The notes: a model not told the origin generated them from the letters alone. DNA of 64,000 nt from JBGPLJ01 sp963826145 (GCA_963826145.1 CAWGVW010000002.1:1364001-1428000), one strand, 5' to 3'. Shown: positions 41,364-51,009, numbered from the stretch's first letter. Program-made: numbers and translations.

Positions 41364-42563
41364 ATGAGCGCAAACCCCAAAGCGGTCCGCAAGCCATCCA
41401 CGGGCTGGATCGACCCTTTCACAGCCGTGGAAATCAAGCGGCTGGTCGCGACCTTCGGTTCGCCGCTCCTGGTCCTCGATTGCGAGCGCGTCCGCTCGCA
41501 GTATCGCCGCCTGGCGGCCGCGCTGCCCGGAGTCGACCTGCACTACGCGCTGAAGCCGTTGCCAGCGCCGCCCGTGGTCGAGGCGCTCGACGCCCTCGGC
41601 GCCTGGTTCGACCTCGCGACAAGTGGCGAGATCGACGTCGTGCGCGGCTTGCACATCGCGCCGGCACGCTGCATCCATACGCACCCCATCAAGCGCGAGC
41701 GCGACATTCGCGACGCGCTCGACTACGGCATCACGACCTTCGTCGCCGATAATCCGGACGAAATCCGCAAGTTCACCAAGTTCCGCGAGCGGGCGTCGCT
41801 CCTCCTGCGCGTGTCGTTTCGAAGTCCCGACGCGATCGTCGATCTGTCGCGCAAATTCGGCTGCGAGGCGGACGCGGTGCCGGTTCTTCTCAAGCTCGCG
41901 CGGGACCTCGACGTGCGCGTGCGCGGGCTTTCCTTTCACGTGGGCTCCCAGGCGGCGGATCCGGCAAAGTATGTGGAGGCGATCCGGGTCTGCCGGGAGC
42001 TGCTCGCGAGCGCGACCAGTGCGGGCCTCGGCAAGTTCGACACGCTCGACATCGGCGGCGGCTTTCCGGTCGACTACATCGAGCCTGTAATGCCGATCGA
42101 GGACTTCTGCGTGCCGATCGAGAAGGAACTGGCAGCGCTGCCGAAGGGCGTACGCGTAATCGCGGAGCCCGGCAGGTTCATCGTCGCTACGGCAGGTATT
42201 GCCATTGCGACGGTCATGGGCCGCGCCGAGCGCGAAGGGCGCTGGTGGTACTACCTCGATGACGGGCTCTATGGGAATTTCAGCGGCCAGCTCTACGAAC
42301 ATGCGCACTATCGGATCGAGACGCTGCGCAAGGGCGAGTTGCGCCCGTCGGTCCTTGCGGGGCCGACCTGCGACAGTATCGATGTCATCAACGATTCGCT
42401 CGACCTGCCGGAGCTCGAGATCGGCGATGTGCTCTATGGCAAGTCCATGGGCGCCTATACCTGGGCGAGCGCCACCGATTTCAATTTCTTTCCGAAGCCG
42501 CGTATCGTCGCAGTGAATCTCACGCCCGGTGACGGCGGTTCGCTCGTCGAGTTCAATCGCTAG
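41364..42563 (+). CDS. fold-type III PLP decarboxylase (ornithine/lysine decarboxylase-like)
   Basis: A 399-residue alanine-racemase-fold decarboxylase. The PLP lysine is in LHYALKPLPAP, the His stacking residue in LSFHVGSQAAD, the phosphate-binding loop is IGGGFPVDY and EPGRFIVATAG, and the dimer-interface Cys/Asp is in GPTCDSIDVI. The product is probably a diamine such as putrescine or cadaverine. Arginine decarboxylase is less likely given the length. A spermidine-dehydrogenase-like gene lies elsewhere in the window (54.6 kb). Confidence 0.88.
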   Translation: MSANPKAVRKPSTGWIDPFTAVEIKRLVATFGSPLLVLDCERVRSQYRRLAAALPGVDLHYALKPLPAPPVVEALDALGAWFDLATSGEIDVVRGLHIAPARCIHTHPIKRERDIRDALDYGITTFVADNPDEIRKFTKFRERASLLLRVSFRSPDAIVDLSRKFGCEADAVPVLLKLARDLDVRVRGLSFHVGSQAADPAKYVEAIRVCRELLASATSAGLGKFDTLDIGGGFPVDYIEPVMPIEDFCVPIEKELAALPKGVRVIAEPGRFIVATAGIAIATVMGRAEREGRWWYYLDDGLYGNFSGQLYEHAHYRIETLRKGELRPSVLAGPTCDSIDVINDSLDLPELEIGDVLYGKSMGAYTWASATDFNFFPKPRIVAVNLTPGDGGSLVEFNR

Positions 42564-42609
42564 GCGGCGTCGGCGAGGTGTACTTCGTTTTCCGCCGGCC
42601 GTAGCAACC

Positions 42610-43047
42610 ATGTCCACAACCATTCACCGGAGGGTCGACCGGCTGCGCGCCGGCGAAGACCCGACCTTCATCGAGCGACTTCCCTCCGGATGGGCGGTCA
42701 TGGGCGAGCAGCAGGTGTTGATCGGCTATTGCCTGCTGCTGCCCGACCCGGTCGTGCCGAGCCTCAATGCGCTCGACCGCAAGGAGCGCGCCGCGTTTCT
42801 CGACGACATGGCTGCGCTCGGCGACGCCGTGCTTGCGGCCACCGGAGCATTGCGAATCAACTACGCGATCCTCGGCAATCTCGACCCTGCGCTGCACGCT
42901 CACGTACTGCCGCGCTATGCGAACGAGCCGGCGGAGAACCGCACGGCGCATCCCTGGACCTACGACTGGAGCCTTGCGCCACGATTTGATGCGACCGCCC
43001 AGGCGCCGCTCGTGGCCGCGATCCGCCGGCGTCTCGCGAAGGCCTGA
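42610..43047 (+). CDS. HIT-like nucleotide hydrolase/transferase
   Basis: A 145-residue protein of the HIT superfamily. The His motif is LDPALHAHVLPRY, a shortened HxH form instead of the full HxHxH. The upstream GYCLLLPDPVVPSLNALD is the usual HIT strand. It probably acts on a dinucleotide such as Ap4A. ATG 42610 was chosen from homology. A VOC gene starts 6 bp after its stop. Confidence 0.82.
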   Translation: MSTTIHRRVDRLRAGEDPTFIERLPSGWAVMGEQQVLIGYCLLLPDPVVPSLNALDRKERAAFLDDMAALGDAVLAATGALRINYAILGNLDPALHAHVLPRYANEPAENRTAHPWTYDWSLAPRFDATAQAPLVAAIRRRLAKA

Positions 43048-43053
43048 AGGCGC

Positions 43054-43464
43054 ATGACAGCCGGCTGGCTGCATCACATCGACCTCACCGTGAGCGACAT
43101 TGCGCAATCGCTCGCTTTCTACGATCGCGTGCTGCCCCTGATGGGATTTCGGCGAATTGACGATTGCGATGAGGGTCCGCTCTGGGCGGGCCAAAGCATG
43201 GAGATCGGCTTGCAGCCGGCGCGTCCGGGCAGCAGCACCGTGCGGCACGACCGCTATGCGCCGGGCCTGCACCATGTCGCGTTTGGCGCACCCTCGACGG
43301 CGGAAGTCGACCGCGTGCACGGCGAACTCGTGACGCTTGGCGTGGAGATCCTCGATCCGCCGGCGCTCTACGATCGCTACGCCCCAGGTTACTACGCGGT
43401 GTTCTTCGCGGACCCCGATGGCCTCAAGCTCGAATACGTCTATACGTCGGCGTGGCCGGCGTGA
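43054..43464 (+). CDS. VOC-family (glyoxalase/dioxygenase-like) protein
   Basis: A 136-residue protein with two beta-alpha-beta-beta-beta modules: LHHIDLTVSDIAQSLAFYDRVLPLMGF, then LHHVAFGAPS and ADPDGLKLEYVY. Metal ligands are probably H8, E of MEIGLQ, H of LHHVAFG and E of LEYVY. The substrate is unknown. It is in an apparent operon with the HIT and M23 genes. Confidence 0.88.
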   Translation: MTAGWLHHIDLTVSDIAQSLAFYDRVLPLMGFRRIDDCDEGPLWAGQSMEIGLQPARPGSSTVRHDRYAPGLHHVAFGAPSTAEVDRVHGELVTLGVEILDPPALYDRYAPGYYAVFFADPDGLKLEYVYTSAWPA

Positions 43465-44402
43465 GGTGGCTGCTGCCGCTATTGATGATGTCCGGGGCGA
43501 CGCTCGGCGCAATTCCCGGACCATCGGCCACCGAGGCATCGTTCTATCGCTACAAGGATGGGAACGGCAACTGGGTCTATACGGACAAGCGGCCCGCGGA
43601 TCAGCGTGACGTCGAGCAGGTCCTGCGTTCGCCCGAACAATCCTCGCCCCCCGTGCGGCTCGCGAAGCGCCCGTCGGCCACCGGCGTCGACCTCGTCGTC
43701 GAGAACACCTGCTTCTGTCCTGCATTCGTCAAGGCGGCGGTCGAGAGTCCGAACGGCATTGCGCCACTCGCGAGTCCCATTGCGGAGCGGCTCATTGCCG
43801 CGCGGTCGACGCAGACGCTGATGGCGCTCACGTATGACGGGGACCCGGCGCAAGCGACGTTCGGCTACCGCTACGCTGTCATTCTCGGTGACCCCAAGGC
43901 CGAGCACCGGCCGCCGCGGCCCTATCGGGCCCCGTTTGCCGTCGCGCGGCGCTTCCGCGTGACACAGGCTTTCCCGACGCGCCGCACGCACGTGGATGAG
44001 GGGAGCTATTACGCGGTCGACATCGCCATGCCGGTGGGTACACAGGTCTATGCCGCCCGCGAAGGGACCGTGATCGAGGTGGCGACGCGCTTCTTCGAAG
44101 GCGGCGCCAATCCGAAGAACGCTTCACAGGCGAATCTCGTGCGCATCCTGCACCCGGACGGAACGATGGCGATCTATGCCCATCTGCAGTGGGATTCGAT
44201 CCGCGTGCGGCCGGGCCAGATCGTGAAGCGCGGCGAATATATCGCCAATTCCGGCAATACCGGCTTCACCACGGGCCCGCACCTGCACTTTGCCGTGCAG
44301 CGGAACACCGGCCTTACGCTCGCCTCGGTGCCGGTGGAATTTCAGAATGCCACGGGGCAGGGGGTCGCGGCGAAGGATGGCGATCTGCTCGCGGCCTACT
44401 AG
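43461..44402 (+). CDS. M23-family peptidoglycan endopeptidase-like protein with DUF4124 domain
   Basis: Exported protein of about 313 residues: signal peptide (1-26), DUF4124 segment (FYRYKDGNGNWVYTDKRPAD), then the LytM/M23 domain at about 155-300 with THVDEGSYYAVDIAMPVGT, AAREGTVIEV and GPHLHFAVQ. The zinc His/Asp/HxH set appears present, so it may cut peptidoglycan cross-links. Start is uncertain: GTG 43461 overlaps the VOC stop (GTGA), while GTG 43452 lies nine bases earlier. Confidence 0.88.
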   Translation: MRWLLPLLMMSGATLGAIPGPSATEASFYRYKDGNGNWVYTDKRPADQRDVEQVLRSPEQSSPPVRLAKRPSATGVDLVVENTCFCPAFVKAAVESPNGIAPLASPIAERLIAARSTQTLMALTYDGDPAQATFGYRYAVILGDPKAEHRPPRPYRAPFAVARRFRVTQAFPTRRTHVDEGSYYAVDIAMPVGTQVYAAREGTVIEVATRFFEGGANPKNASQANLVRILHPDGTMAIYAHLQWDSIRVRPGQIVKRGEYIANSGNTGFTTGPHLHFAVQRNTGLTLASVPVEFQNATGQGVAAKDGDLLAAY

Positions 44403-44447
44403 GCGGTAGAATCCAGCCATCGAACGACCGCGGGAGCGGAGTCCATC

Positions 44448-44966
44448 ATGTGGAAGTGGGTTGCCATTGTCATTGGCCTCGTGTGCGCGGGCCTTCTCGC
44501 GCTCGGCATCAGCAAGCCGGAAATCTCGATCCACTCGAGCACCGTCATTCAACGCAGTCCCGAAGTCGTTTGGAAGGTCTTCACGGACACCGCGCGCACG
44601 CCGGAATGGATGACCGGCCTCAAGAGCATGAAAACGATTTCCGGCGCGCACCTCGAGCCCGGCAGCCGTCACAAACTCGTCTTCAACGAGGGCGGCGACC
44701 TCGTCGAGCTCGAGGAGGTCGTGACGGCGGTGGAACCGAACAAGCTCTACGCGTTCGACTCGAGCATGAATCGGCTGACCGGCACCACTGTCGTGCGCCT
44801 CACGCCGAAGGACGGGGGTACGGAGCTCTCCTTCGAGAGCGTCTACCGCGGGCGGACGCTCTGGTGGCGCTCGATGATGGCCGTCATGCAGCCCGTCATC
44901 TCGAAGACCGACGAGGAGTACCTGCTGAAGCTCAAGGCGCTCATCGAAAAGGAACCCGCGGGCTGA
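44448..44966 (+). CDS. SRPBCC-family protein with N-terminal membrane helix
   Basis: A 172-residue protein with one N-terminal membrane helix (about 4-21) and a START-like ligand-binding domain: SSTVIQRSPEVVWKVFTDT, followed by PEWMTGLKSM. SRPBCC proteins bind hydrophobic ligands; here the substrate is unknown. A TAGAAT box lies about 35 bases before the ATG, and the TfoX-like gene starts 4 bp after the stop. Confidence 0.85.
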   Translation: MWKWVAIVIGLVCAGLLALGISKPEISIHSSTVIQRSPEVVWKVFTDTARTPEWMTGLKSMKTISGAHLEPGSRHKLVFNEGGDLVELEEVVTAVEPNKLYAFDSSMNRLTGTTVVRLTPKDGGTELSFESVYRGRTLWWRSMMAVMQPVISKTDEEYLLKLKALIEKEPAG

Positions 44967-44970
44967 TCCC

Positions 44971-45354
44971 GTGACTGTCTCCGCCGACTATCTCGCGTAC
45001 ATCCTCGATCAGCTGACGCCGCTCGGCGGCATCACCTCGCGGCGCATGTTCGGCGGCGTCGGACTCTATTGCGACGGTCTTTTCTTCGCGCTCATCGATG
45101 ACGACGTGCTCTATTTCAAGGCGGACGATTCGAACCGCGCCGATTACGAAACCGCCGGCATGCAGCGCTTCTGTCCGTTTCCGGGCGAACCGCAGTACGA
45201 GATGGGCTACTACGAAGTGCCGGCGGACGCGCTCGAAGACCCCGAGGAACTCACCGTGTGGGCGCGCAAGGCGCTTGCGGTCGCGGCAAAACCGAAGGCA
45301 AAGCGGCCACGGCCGCGCAAATCCCCGCCGCGCGCGAAGAAGGGAAAGCGCTGA
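44971..45354 (+). CDS. TfoX/Sxy N-terminal-domain protein
   Basis: A 127-residue protein with the TfoX-N fold: LTPLGGITSRRMFGGVGLYCDGLFFALIDDDVLYFKAD. It lacks the C-terminal domain of full TfoX and instead ends in a Lys/Arg/Pro-rich tail (PRPRKSPPRAKKGKR), perhaps for nucleic-acid binding. Starts with GTG. A role in competence regulation is not supported by its neighbours. Confidence 0.85.
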   Translation: MTVSADYLAYILDQLTPLGGITSRRMFGGVGLYCDGLFFALIDDDVLYFKADDSNRADYETAGMQRFCPFPGEPQYEMGYYEVPADALEDPEELTVWARKALAVAAKPKAKRPRPRKSPPRAKKGKR

Positions 45355-45357
45355 AGG

Positions 45358-45975
45358 CTACGGGACGCCGTCGAAGAATTCGACGACGCCCGTATCGAGC
45401 GAGTACTCGGCGCCGACCACGAGCAGGTCCTCGGTCTCAATGAGCTGCTCGAGAACCTCCGATCCGCGCCGCAAGTGATTGACGGACGCACGGATGTTGG
45501 CGCGGACCGCGTGCGACACCAGTGCATCGGTATCGTGGCGAATGGGCGATGCGAGGAGTCCGGCGACGGACGGCCGGATGCGATCGACGATCGAGCGCAA
45601 ATTCCGTGACTGGTCTTCGGACCGGCGGCCGAGCTCTTCCAGAGTTGCGAGAATGGCGCCGCAGTTCGAGTGCCCGAGCACGACGACCAGGCGCACGTGA
45701 TAGCGCTCCGCCGCGAATTCGACGCTGCCGACCTGGGACGGCGCGACGATGTTGCCGGCAACACGGATGACGAAAAGATCACCGAGGCCCTGGTCGAATA
45801 CGATTTCCGCCGGCACGCGCGAGTCGGAACAGCCGAGAATGATGGCGAACGGCTCCTGGCCGGCGGCCACCTGCGTGCGGCGCTGGCCCGTCAAGGTGTC
45901 GGAGCCGCGCGTCTCGGATATGAACCGCAGGTTACCCTCGCGCAGCCGCTCGAGCGCTTCTCTTGCCGGGATCAT
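45358..45975 (-). CDS. beta-class carbonic anhydrase
   Basis: A zinc enzyme of 205 residues hydrating CO2. The zinc ligands are in ILGCSDSRVPAE (Cys and the Asp-Arg dyad) and VVLGHSNCGAILA (His and Cys). FVIRVAGNIVAP is also diagnostic. It follows the DUF255 gene by 7 bp on the same strand and converges on the TfoX-like gene. Confidence 0.95.
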   Translation of the reverse strand: MIPAREALERLREGNLRFISETRGSDTLTGQRRTQVAAGQEPFAIILGCSDSRVPAEIVFDQGLGDLFVIRVAGNIVAPSQVGSVEFAAERYHVRLVVVLGHSNCGAILATLEELGRRSEDQSRNLRSIVDRIRPSVAGLLASPIRHDTDALVSHAVRANIRASVNHLRRGSEVLEQLIETEDLLVVGAEYSLDTGVVEFFDGVP

Positions 45976-45982
45976 GGGTGCC

Positions 45983-48085
45983 TCATTTTGCCGGCCGCAA
46001 CTTTACGCCATCGCGCAACCGCCGGACCAGCGCGGAAAGGGACGCAATGGGCGCGTCGCAGGTCGTTCCGGTACAGACATAGGCAAGCGTAACCGCGCCC
46101 GGCTTCTTCTCGGCGAGCGCCGGCGGGAGATCCGTCGCATTGGATGCAATCGCAAACACCTGCCGATTCGGTGCGTAGAGCGCCGCGAGCTCACTTTGCC
46201 ATTGCGCCACGTCGGCCGCGGTTCCACGGATGATCACGGTCTCGATCGGCGCCAGCATTTCATCGAGTGCGTTGAGGAGCGTCGTGTGCGCCTGGGGATA
46301 CTTCGTGAGCGGCGCCCAGCCCGCGCGCAGCGTGCGCTCCGCGGCGTCGAGATAGCGCGTCTCACCGAGGAGGAGGCCGAGGCGATTCAAGACAAGTGCC
46401 GCAATGCCGTTGCCCGCGGGGGTTGCGTCGTCGCCGAAGGTCTTCGACCGGTGCAGCAACGCTTCGTGATCGTCAGCCGTGAAATAGAAACCGCCGTCCT
46501 TGGGGTCGGTGAAGTGTGTGAGCACTGCATCGATCAGCGCGCGCGCGAAGTCGAGGTCCGACGTCCGCCACCGGACCTGCAGCAATTCAAGTATCGCTTC
46601 GGCCAGGAACACGTAGTCGTCGAGATACGCAGCGAGATGGGCCTTGCCGTCCTTGTAGGTCGCTCGCAGGCGGCCGTCGATCCACATGCGGCTGCGGATG
46701 AAATCGACGGCGCGGGTCGCCGAATCGGCGATTTCCGGCCGGCGCAGGTGGCGCGCGGCGATGGCCATGCCTCGAACCATGAGACCGTTCCAGGCGACCA
46801 GGATCTTTTCATCGCGACCCGGCCAGACTCGCCGCTCACGAACGACGCGCAGCTTCTCGCGCGCGCTATCGAGGATGCGCGCGACATCACCGGTGGACTG
46901 TCCGGATTCGGTCGCCAGCGTCTCGAGCGACTCGAAAACGTGCAGGTGCCAGTGGACGTCCTCGAAGTTCGGTTCGCGGTCGAGCCCGAACCGGCGCGCA
47001 AAGAGGGCGAACTCGGCGGGCGTGAGAATGCGCTCGACCTCGGCGCGATCCCACACGTAGAACTTGCCCTCGTGGCCTTCCGAATCCGCATCGAGCGTCG
47101 AGTAGTAGCCACCCTCCGGGGACTGCATGTCGCGTATGACCCAGCCGGCCGTTTCGAGCGCGATCCGTCGATAGAGGGCATCGCCCGTAGCGGTTGCCGC
47201 CTGCGCATAGAGCGCGAGCAGCGGTCCGTTGTCGTACAGCATCTTTTCGAAGTGCGGGATCATCCACCAGGTATCGACCGAATAGCGGCTGAAGCCGCCG
47301 GCCAGCTGATCGTAGATGCCGCCTTCGGCCATCGAACGGAGCGTGCGCGTCGCCATGTAGAGCGCTTCGAGATCGGGTTCCGGCCGCTGGGCGCTTGCGC
47401 GCCAGTCGCGCAGAAGCCGCTCGATGTTGGTCGGATGGGGAAACTTGGGCGCGCTGCCGAATCCGCCGAATTGCGAATCGAAACTGCCTGCGAGCTGCCG
47501 CCGCGCCTCGGCGATGGGCGCGCGATCAAGCGTCGCCGAAGCAACGGCGGGCGGATTCAGCGTCCCGAAGGCTTCGTGCAGGAGGTCGCTGCGGCTGCGG
47601 ATTTCGTCGCGCCCCGTGCGGAAGTAGTCTTCGACGCGGACCAGCAGGTCCTTGAAGCCGATCAGACCGTACCGCGATTCCTTCGGAAAATAGGTGCCAC
47701 CGACGAAGGGCGTGTGGTCATCGGGTGTCAGGAACATCGTGAGCGGCCAGCCACCGCCGCGCTGGGAAAGCATCTGGTGCGCGATCTGGTAGATGCGGTC
47801 GAGGTCCGGCCGCTCTTCGCGGTCGACCTTGATGTTGACGAAAAGTTTATTCATGAGCGCCGCCGTCTCGTCGTCCTCGAACGACTCGTGCGCCATGACA
47901 TGGCACCAATGGCAGGCCGAATAGCCGATCGAGAGCAAAATGGGCTTCCCTTCGGCCCGTGCGCGCTCGAGCGCCTCGGGGCCCCACGGATACCAGTCCA
48001 CGGGATTTCCCGCGTGCTGCTGAAGGTAGGGGCTGGTCGCGCTCGCCAGGGCGTTGCGCGGGGCCGCCGAAGCGGTTTTTTCCAT
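45983..48085 (-). CDS. DUF255 thioredoxin-domain protein (YyaL/SPATA20-like)
   Basis: A 700-residue protein. The N-terminal thioredoxin-like DUF255 domain (1-165) has NPVDWYPWGPEAL and the active-site-like CxxC in SACHWCHVMAHESFED. The rest is an alpha/alpha six-hairpin barrel like cellobiose epimerases and glycoside hydrolases (GGIYDQLAGGFSRYSVD, PHFEKMLYDN). The family is widespread from bacteria to mammals and its role is unsettled. It is divergent from rlmI across 40 bp. Confidence 0.92.
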   Translation of the reverse strand: MEKTASAAPRNALASATSPYLQQHAGNPVDWYPWGPEALERARAEGKPILLSIGYSACHWCHVMAHESFEDDETAALMNKLFVNIKVDREERPDLDRIYQIAHQMLSQRGGGWPLTMFLTPDDHTPFVGGTYFPKESRYGLIGFKDLLVRVEDYFRTGRDEIRSRSDLLHEAFGTLNPPAVASATLDRAPIAEARRQLAGSFDSQFGGFGSAPKFPHPTNIERLLRDWRASAQRPEPDLEALYMATRTLRSMAEGGIYDQLAGGFSRYSVDTWWMIPHFEKMLYDNGPLLALYAQAATATGDALYRRIALETAGWVIRDMQSPEGGYYSTLDADSEGHEGKFYVWDRAEVERILTPAEFALFARRFGLDREPNFEDVHWHLHVFESLETLATESGQSTGDVARILDSAREKLRVVRERRVWPGRDEKILVAWNGLMVRGMAIAARHLRRPEIADSATRAVDFIRSRMWIDGRLRATYKDGKAHLAAYLDDYVFLAEAILELLQVRWRTSDLDFARALIDAVLTHFTDPKDGGFYFTADDHEALLHRSKTFGDDATPAGNGIAALVLNRLGLLLGETRYLDAAERTLRAGWAPLTKYPQAHTTLLNALDEMLAPIETVIIRGTAADVAQWQSELAALYAPNRQVFAIASNATDLPPALAEKKPGAVTLAYVCTGTTCDAPIASLSALVRRLRDGVKLRPAK

Positions 48086-48125
48086 AGGATGGCGACGGGT
48101 TTTGGCTAGAATGCGCGCCCACTAT

Positions 48126-49331
48126 ATGCCAGCCCAGAACCCAGAATCACTGCCGGAACTCAGATTGAAGCGCGGCGAAGACCGGCGCCTCGCCGCCGGG
48201 CACCTTTGGGTCTTCAGCAACGAAGTCGATGTCGAGAAGTCGCCGCTCACGGCGTTCCAGCCGGGCGATGCGGTGCGGATCGTGAACGACCGCGACAAGT
48301 TCATCGGCTACGGCTACGTCAATCCGCGCTCCCTCATCGCCGCCCGGATCCTGAGCCGGGATGAATCGTTGCCGCCGGGCCGCGACCTCCTCGTCAAACG
48401 GCTGCAGAGTGCGCTCGCTTTGCGGCGGCGCCTCTCCGAGGAGCCGAACTACCGGCTTGTCTTCGGCGAATCCGATCTCCTCCCGGGTCTCGTGGTCGAT
48501 CGCTACGGCGATGTGCTCGTGGCCGAGATCGGCACGGCAGGCATGGAGCGCATGAAGGACGACATCGTCGCCGCGCTTCGAAAAGTGGTGGAGCCGGCGG
48601 CGCTCCTTTGGAAGAACGACAGCGGGGCCCGCGAACTCGAGGGCCTGCCGAGCTCTGTCGAAACCGCGTTCGGTGTGGTGCCGGAATCGGTGACCGTTCG
48701 CGAGAACGGCGCTTCATACGTAGTGCCGCTCGCTGGCGGACAGAAGACCGGCTGGTTTTTCGACCAGGCGCAGAACCGCACGAGTTTTCTGCGTTACGTT
48801 GGCGGCGCCCGGGTCCTCGACGTCTTCTGCTACCTCGGAGCCTGGGCCATCGGCGCGCTGAAGCACGGCGCCTCGGATGCCACTTGTGTCGATGCCTCGG
48901 CGAATGCGCTTGCCGCCGTCGAGCGCAACGGCGCCGCGAATGAGGTGAAGCTGCGTACGATCAAGGGCGACGCGTTCGATGTGCTCGCGGACCTGCACGC
49001 GAAGCGCGAGGAATTCGACGTGGTCGTGCTCGATCCGCCGGCCTTCATCAAGCGCCGTAAGGACATTCCGAAGGGCGAGGCCGCGTACCGCAAGCTCAAT
49101 CTCCTGGGGATGCAGCTCCTTGCGCGCGATGGCCTCCTCGTGAGTTCGTCCTGTTCCTACCATCTGCCGGCGGACGATCTGCTGGGTGCCATCGCGCGCG
49201 CCGGGCGCAATCTCAATCGCCATGTCGAAGTGCTGGAAATCAGCGGCCAGGCGCCGGATCATCCGATTCACCCGGCGATACCGGAGACGCGGTACCTCAA
49301 GTCTTTTTTCTGCCGGGTCGTTCGCGAGTAG
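48126..49331 (+). CDS. rlmI: 23S rRNA (cytosine-C5) methyltransferase RlmI-like
   Basis: SAM-dependent methyltransferase of 401 residues. An N-terminal PUA domain (LAAGHLWVFSNEV) is followed by an EEHEE-like segment and the Rossmann domain with VLDVFCYLGAWAIGALK, VVLDPPAFIKRRKD and the catalytic-like SSCSYHL motif. ATG 48126 was used; an upstream ATG at 48111 overlaps a TAGAAT -10 box. The -10 box to start distance is short, so the mRNA may be nearly leaderless. Confidence 0.9.
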   Translation: MPAQNPESLPELRLKRGEDRRLAAGHLWVFSNEVDVEKSPLTAFQPGDAVRIVNDRDKFIGYGYVNPRSLIAARILSRDESLPPGRDLLVKRLQSALALRRRLSEEPNYRLVFGESDLLPGLVVDRYGDVLVAEIGTAGMERMKDDIVAALRKVVEPAALLWKNDSGARELEGLPSSVETAFGVVPESVTVRENGASYVVPLAGGQKTGWFFDQAQNRTSFLRYVGGARVLDVFCYLGAWAIGALKHGASDATCVDASANALAAVERNGAANEVKLRTIKGDAFDVLADLHAKREEFDVVVLDPPAFIKRRKDIPKGEAAYRKLNLLGMQLLARDGLLVSSSCSYHLPADDLLGAIARAGRNLNRHVEVLEISGQAPDHPIHPAIPETRYLKSFFCRVVRE

Positions 49332-49340
49332 ACTAAACGC

Positions 49341-50180
49341 ATGCTCGAATACCCGTTCACGCCCGCCGACAAGATCGCGTTTTCCATCGGACCCTTCCAT
49401 CTCGGCGGCTGGACCCTCGGGCCGATCGAGGTTCATTGGTACGGCATCATGTATCTCCTCGGCTTCATCGCCGGGGTGGTGCTCGCCCGTATCCGTGCCC
49501 GGCAGCCGGGTTCGACGTGGAAGGCGGTCGACGTCGAGGACCTGATTTTCTTCTGCGCGCTCGGCGTTATTCTTGGTGGCCGCGTCGGCTGGCTCATCGT
49601 CTACGGACACGAAACCATCGCGGAAGACTGGCGCAACATCTACCGTATCTGGAACGGCGGCATGTCGTTTCACGGTGCGCTCGTTGCGGTGCTGCTCGCG
49701 ACGTGGCTCTTTGCCAAGCTGCGTGGCCGCCGTGTTGCCGATGTCTTCGATTTCACGGCACCGCTCCCGTGCCTCGGCCTCTTCTTCGGCCGCATCGGCA
49801 ACTTCATCAACGGCGAACTTTGGGGGAAGCCCACCGACTTGCCCTGGGGGTTCAAGGTCCACGACCAGGTCCTGCACCCGACGCAGCTTTACGAGGCGAT
49901 TCTCGAGGGGCTGCTCCTCTTCGCGATCCTCTGGATCTATACGGCGAAGCCGCGGCCGCGGCTCGCGCCGACCGGGCTCTTTCTCCTGCTGTACGGAGCC
50001 TTCCGCGCGCTAGTCGAATTCGTGCGCGTGCCGGACGAGAACATGGGCGATCACGGCTACGTTGCCTGGGGCTGGCTCACCACCGGCCAGATCCTCTCGC
50101 TGCCGATGGTCCTCGCCGGAGCTGCGATCCTCATCGTCGCGTACCGTCGGAATCTCCCCTCGGGCAACTACGCGTCCTGA
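49341..50180 (+). CDS. lgt: prolipoprotein diacylglyceryl transferase
   Basis: Inner-membrane enzyme that attaches diacylglyceryl to lipoprotein cysteines, 279 residues. Seven membrane segments are expected. Signatures are HWYGIMYLLGFIAG, GGRVGWLIVY, GGMSFHGAL and the catalytic-region GRIGNFINGELWG. It lies 9 bp after rlmI and 13 bp before thyA; lgt-thyA is a conserved pair in gammaproteobacteria. It would process the lipoprotein amidohydrolase at 3.4 kb. Confidence 0.96.
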   Translation: MLEYPFTPADKIAFSIGPFHLGGWTLGPIEVHWYGIMYLLGFIAGVVLARIRARQPGSTWKAVDVEDLIFFCALGVILGGRVGWLIVYGHETIAEDWRNIYRIWNGGMSFHGALVAVLLATWLFAKLRGRRVADVFDFTAPLPCLGLFFGRIGNFINGELWGKPTDLPWGFKVHDQVLHPTQLYEAILEGLLLFAILWIYTAKPRPRLAPTGLFLLLYGAFRALVEFVRVPDENMGDHGYVAWGWLTTGQILSLPMVLAGAAILIVAYRRNLPSGNYAS

Positions 50181-50193
50181 GCTTGAGCGCACG

Positions 50194-50988
50194 ATGAAGG
50201 CGTATCTCGATCTGGTGCGACAGGTCCTCGAGCACGGCGCCGAGAAGGCGGATCGCACCGGCACCGGCACGCTCTCGCTCTTCGGTCCACAGATGCGCTT
50301 CGACCTGAAGCGTGGTTTTCCCCTCGTCACTACCAAGAAGATCCACACGCGCTCGGTGATCGGGGAGCTCCTCTGGTTCCTGCGGGGCGACACCAACGTG
50401 CGCTTCCTCAATGAAAACGGCATCACCATCTGGAATGAGTGGGCGGACGAAAACGGCGAGCTCGGCCCGGTGTACGGCAAGCAGTGGCGCTCATGGCCGA
50501 AGCCGGACGGCGGCGCGGTCGATCAGATTGCGCGGTTGATCGATGAGCTCAAACGCAATCCCGATTCACGCCGCCTGATCGTGAGTGCGTGGAATGTCGG
50601 TGAGCTCGAGAAAATGGCCCTTGCTCCCTGCCATTTGCTCTTCCAGTTCTACGTGGCACAGGGCAGGCTCTCCTGCCAGCTCTATCAGCGCAGCGCGGAT
50701 CTTTTTCTGGGTGTGCCCTTCAATATCGCCTCCTACGCCCTCCTTACTCACATGGTCGCGCAGCAGACCGGTCTCGAAGTCGGCGAATTCATCTGGACGG
50801 GCGGCGACACGCACCTGTACCTGAATCATCTCGAGCAGGCGCGCCTGCAGCTCGCGCGCGAGCCGTTCCCGCTGGCGACGCTCGCTCTCAAGCGCAAGCC
50901 TTCATCCATAGTCGAGTACGGCTTCGACGACTTCGAGATACTGAATTACCAGAGCCATCCGGCGATCAAGGCGCCGGTCGCCGTCTGA
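50194..50988 (+). CDS. thyA: thymidylate synthase
   Basis: Makes dTMP from dUMP using methylene-THF, 264 residues, the typical length. The catalytic Cys is in LAPCHLLFQFYV, with DRTGTGTLSLFG, GELLWFLRGDTN, CQLYQRSADLFLGVPFN and GGDTHLYLNH. ATG 50194 was chosen by homology; it follows lgt directly. Confidence 0.97.
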   Translation: MKAYLDLVRQVLEHGAEKADRTGTGTLSLFGPQMRFDLKRGFPLVTTKKIHTRSVIGELLWFLRGDTNVRFLNENGITIWNEWADENGELGPVYGKQWRSWPKPDGGAVDQIARLIDELKRNPDSRRLIVSAWNVGELEKMALAPCHLLFQFYVAQGRLSCQLYQRSADLFLGVPFNIASYALLTHMVAQQTGLEVGEFIWTGGDTHLYLNHLEQARLQLAREPFPLATLALKRKPSSIVEYGFDDFEILNYQSHPAIKAPVAV

Positions 50989-51009
50989 CAACAAGAAATC
51001 GGGGGACCC

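Noticed and set aside
45749..48109. 786-codon plus-strand ORF
   Set aside because: It is antisense to carbonic anhydrase and the DUF255 gene and has no recognisable domain. Long open antisense frames are common at this GC content.
48111..48125. Earlier ATG for rlmI
   Set aside because: The ATG overlaps a TAGAAT -10 box, so it would lie before the likely transcript start.
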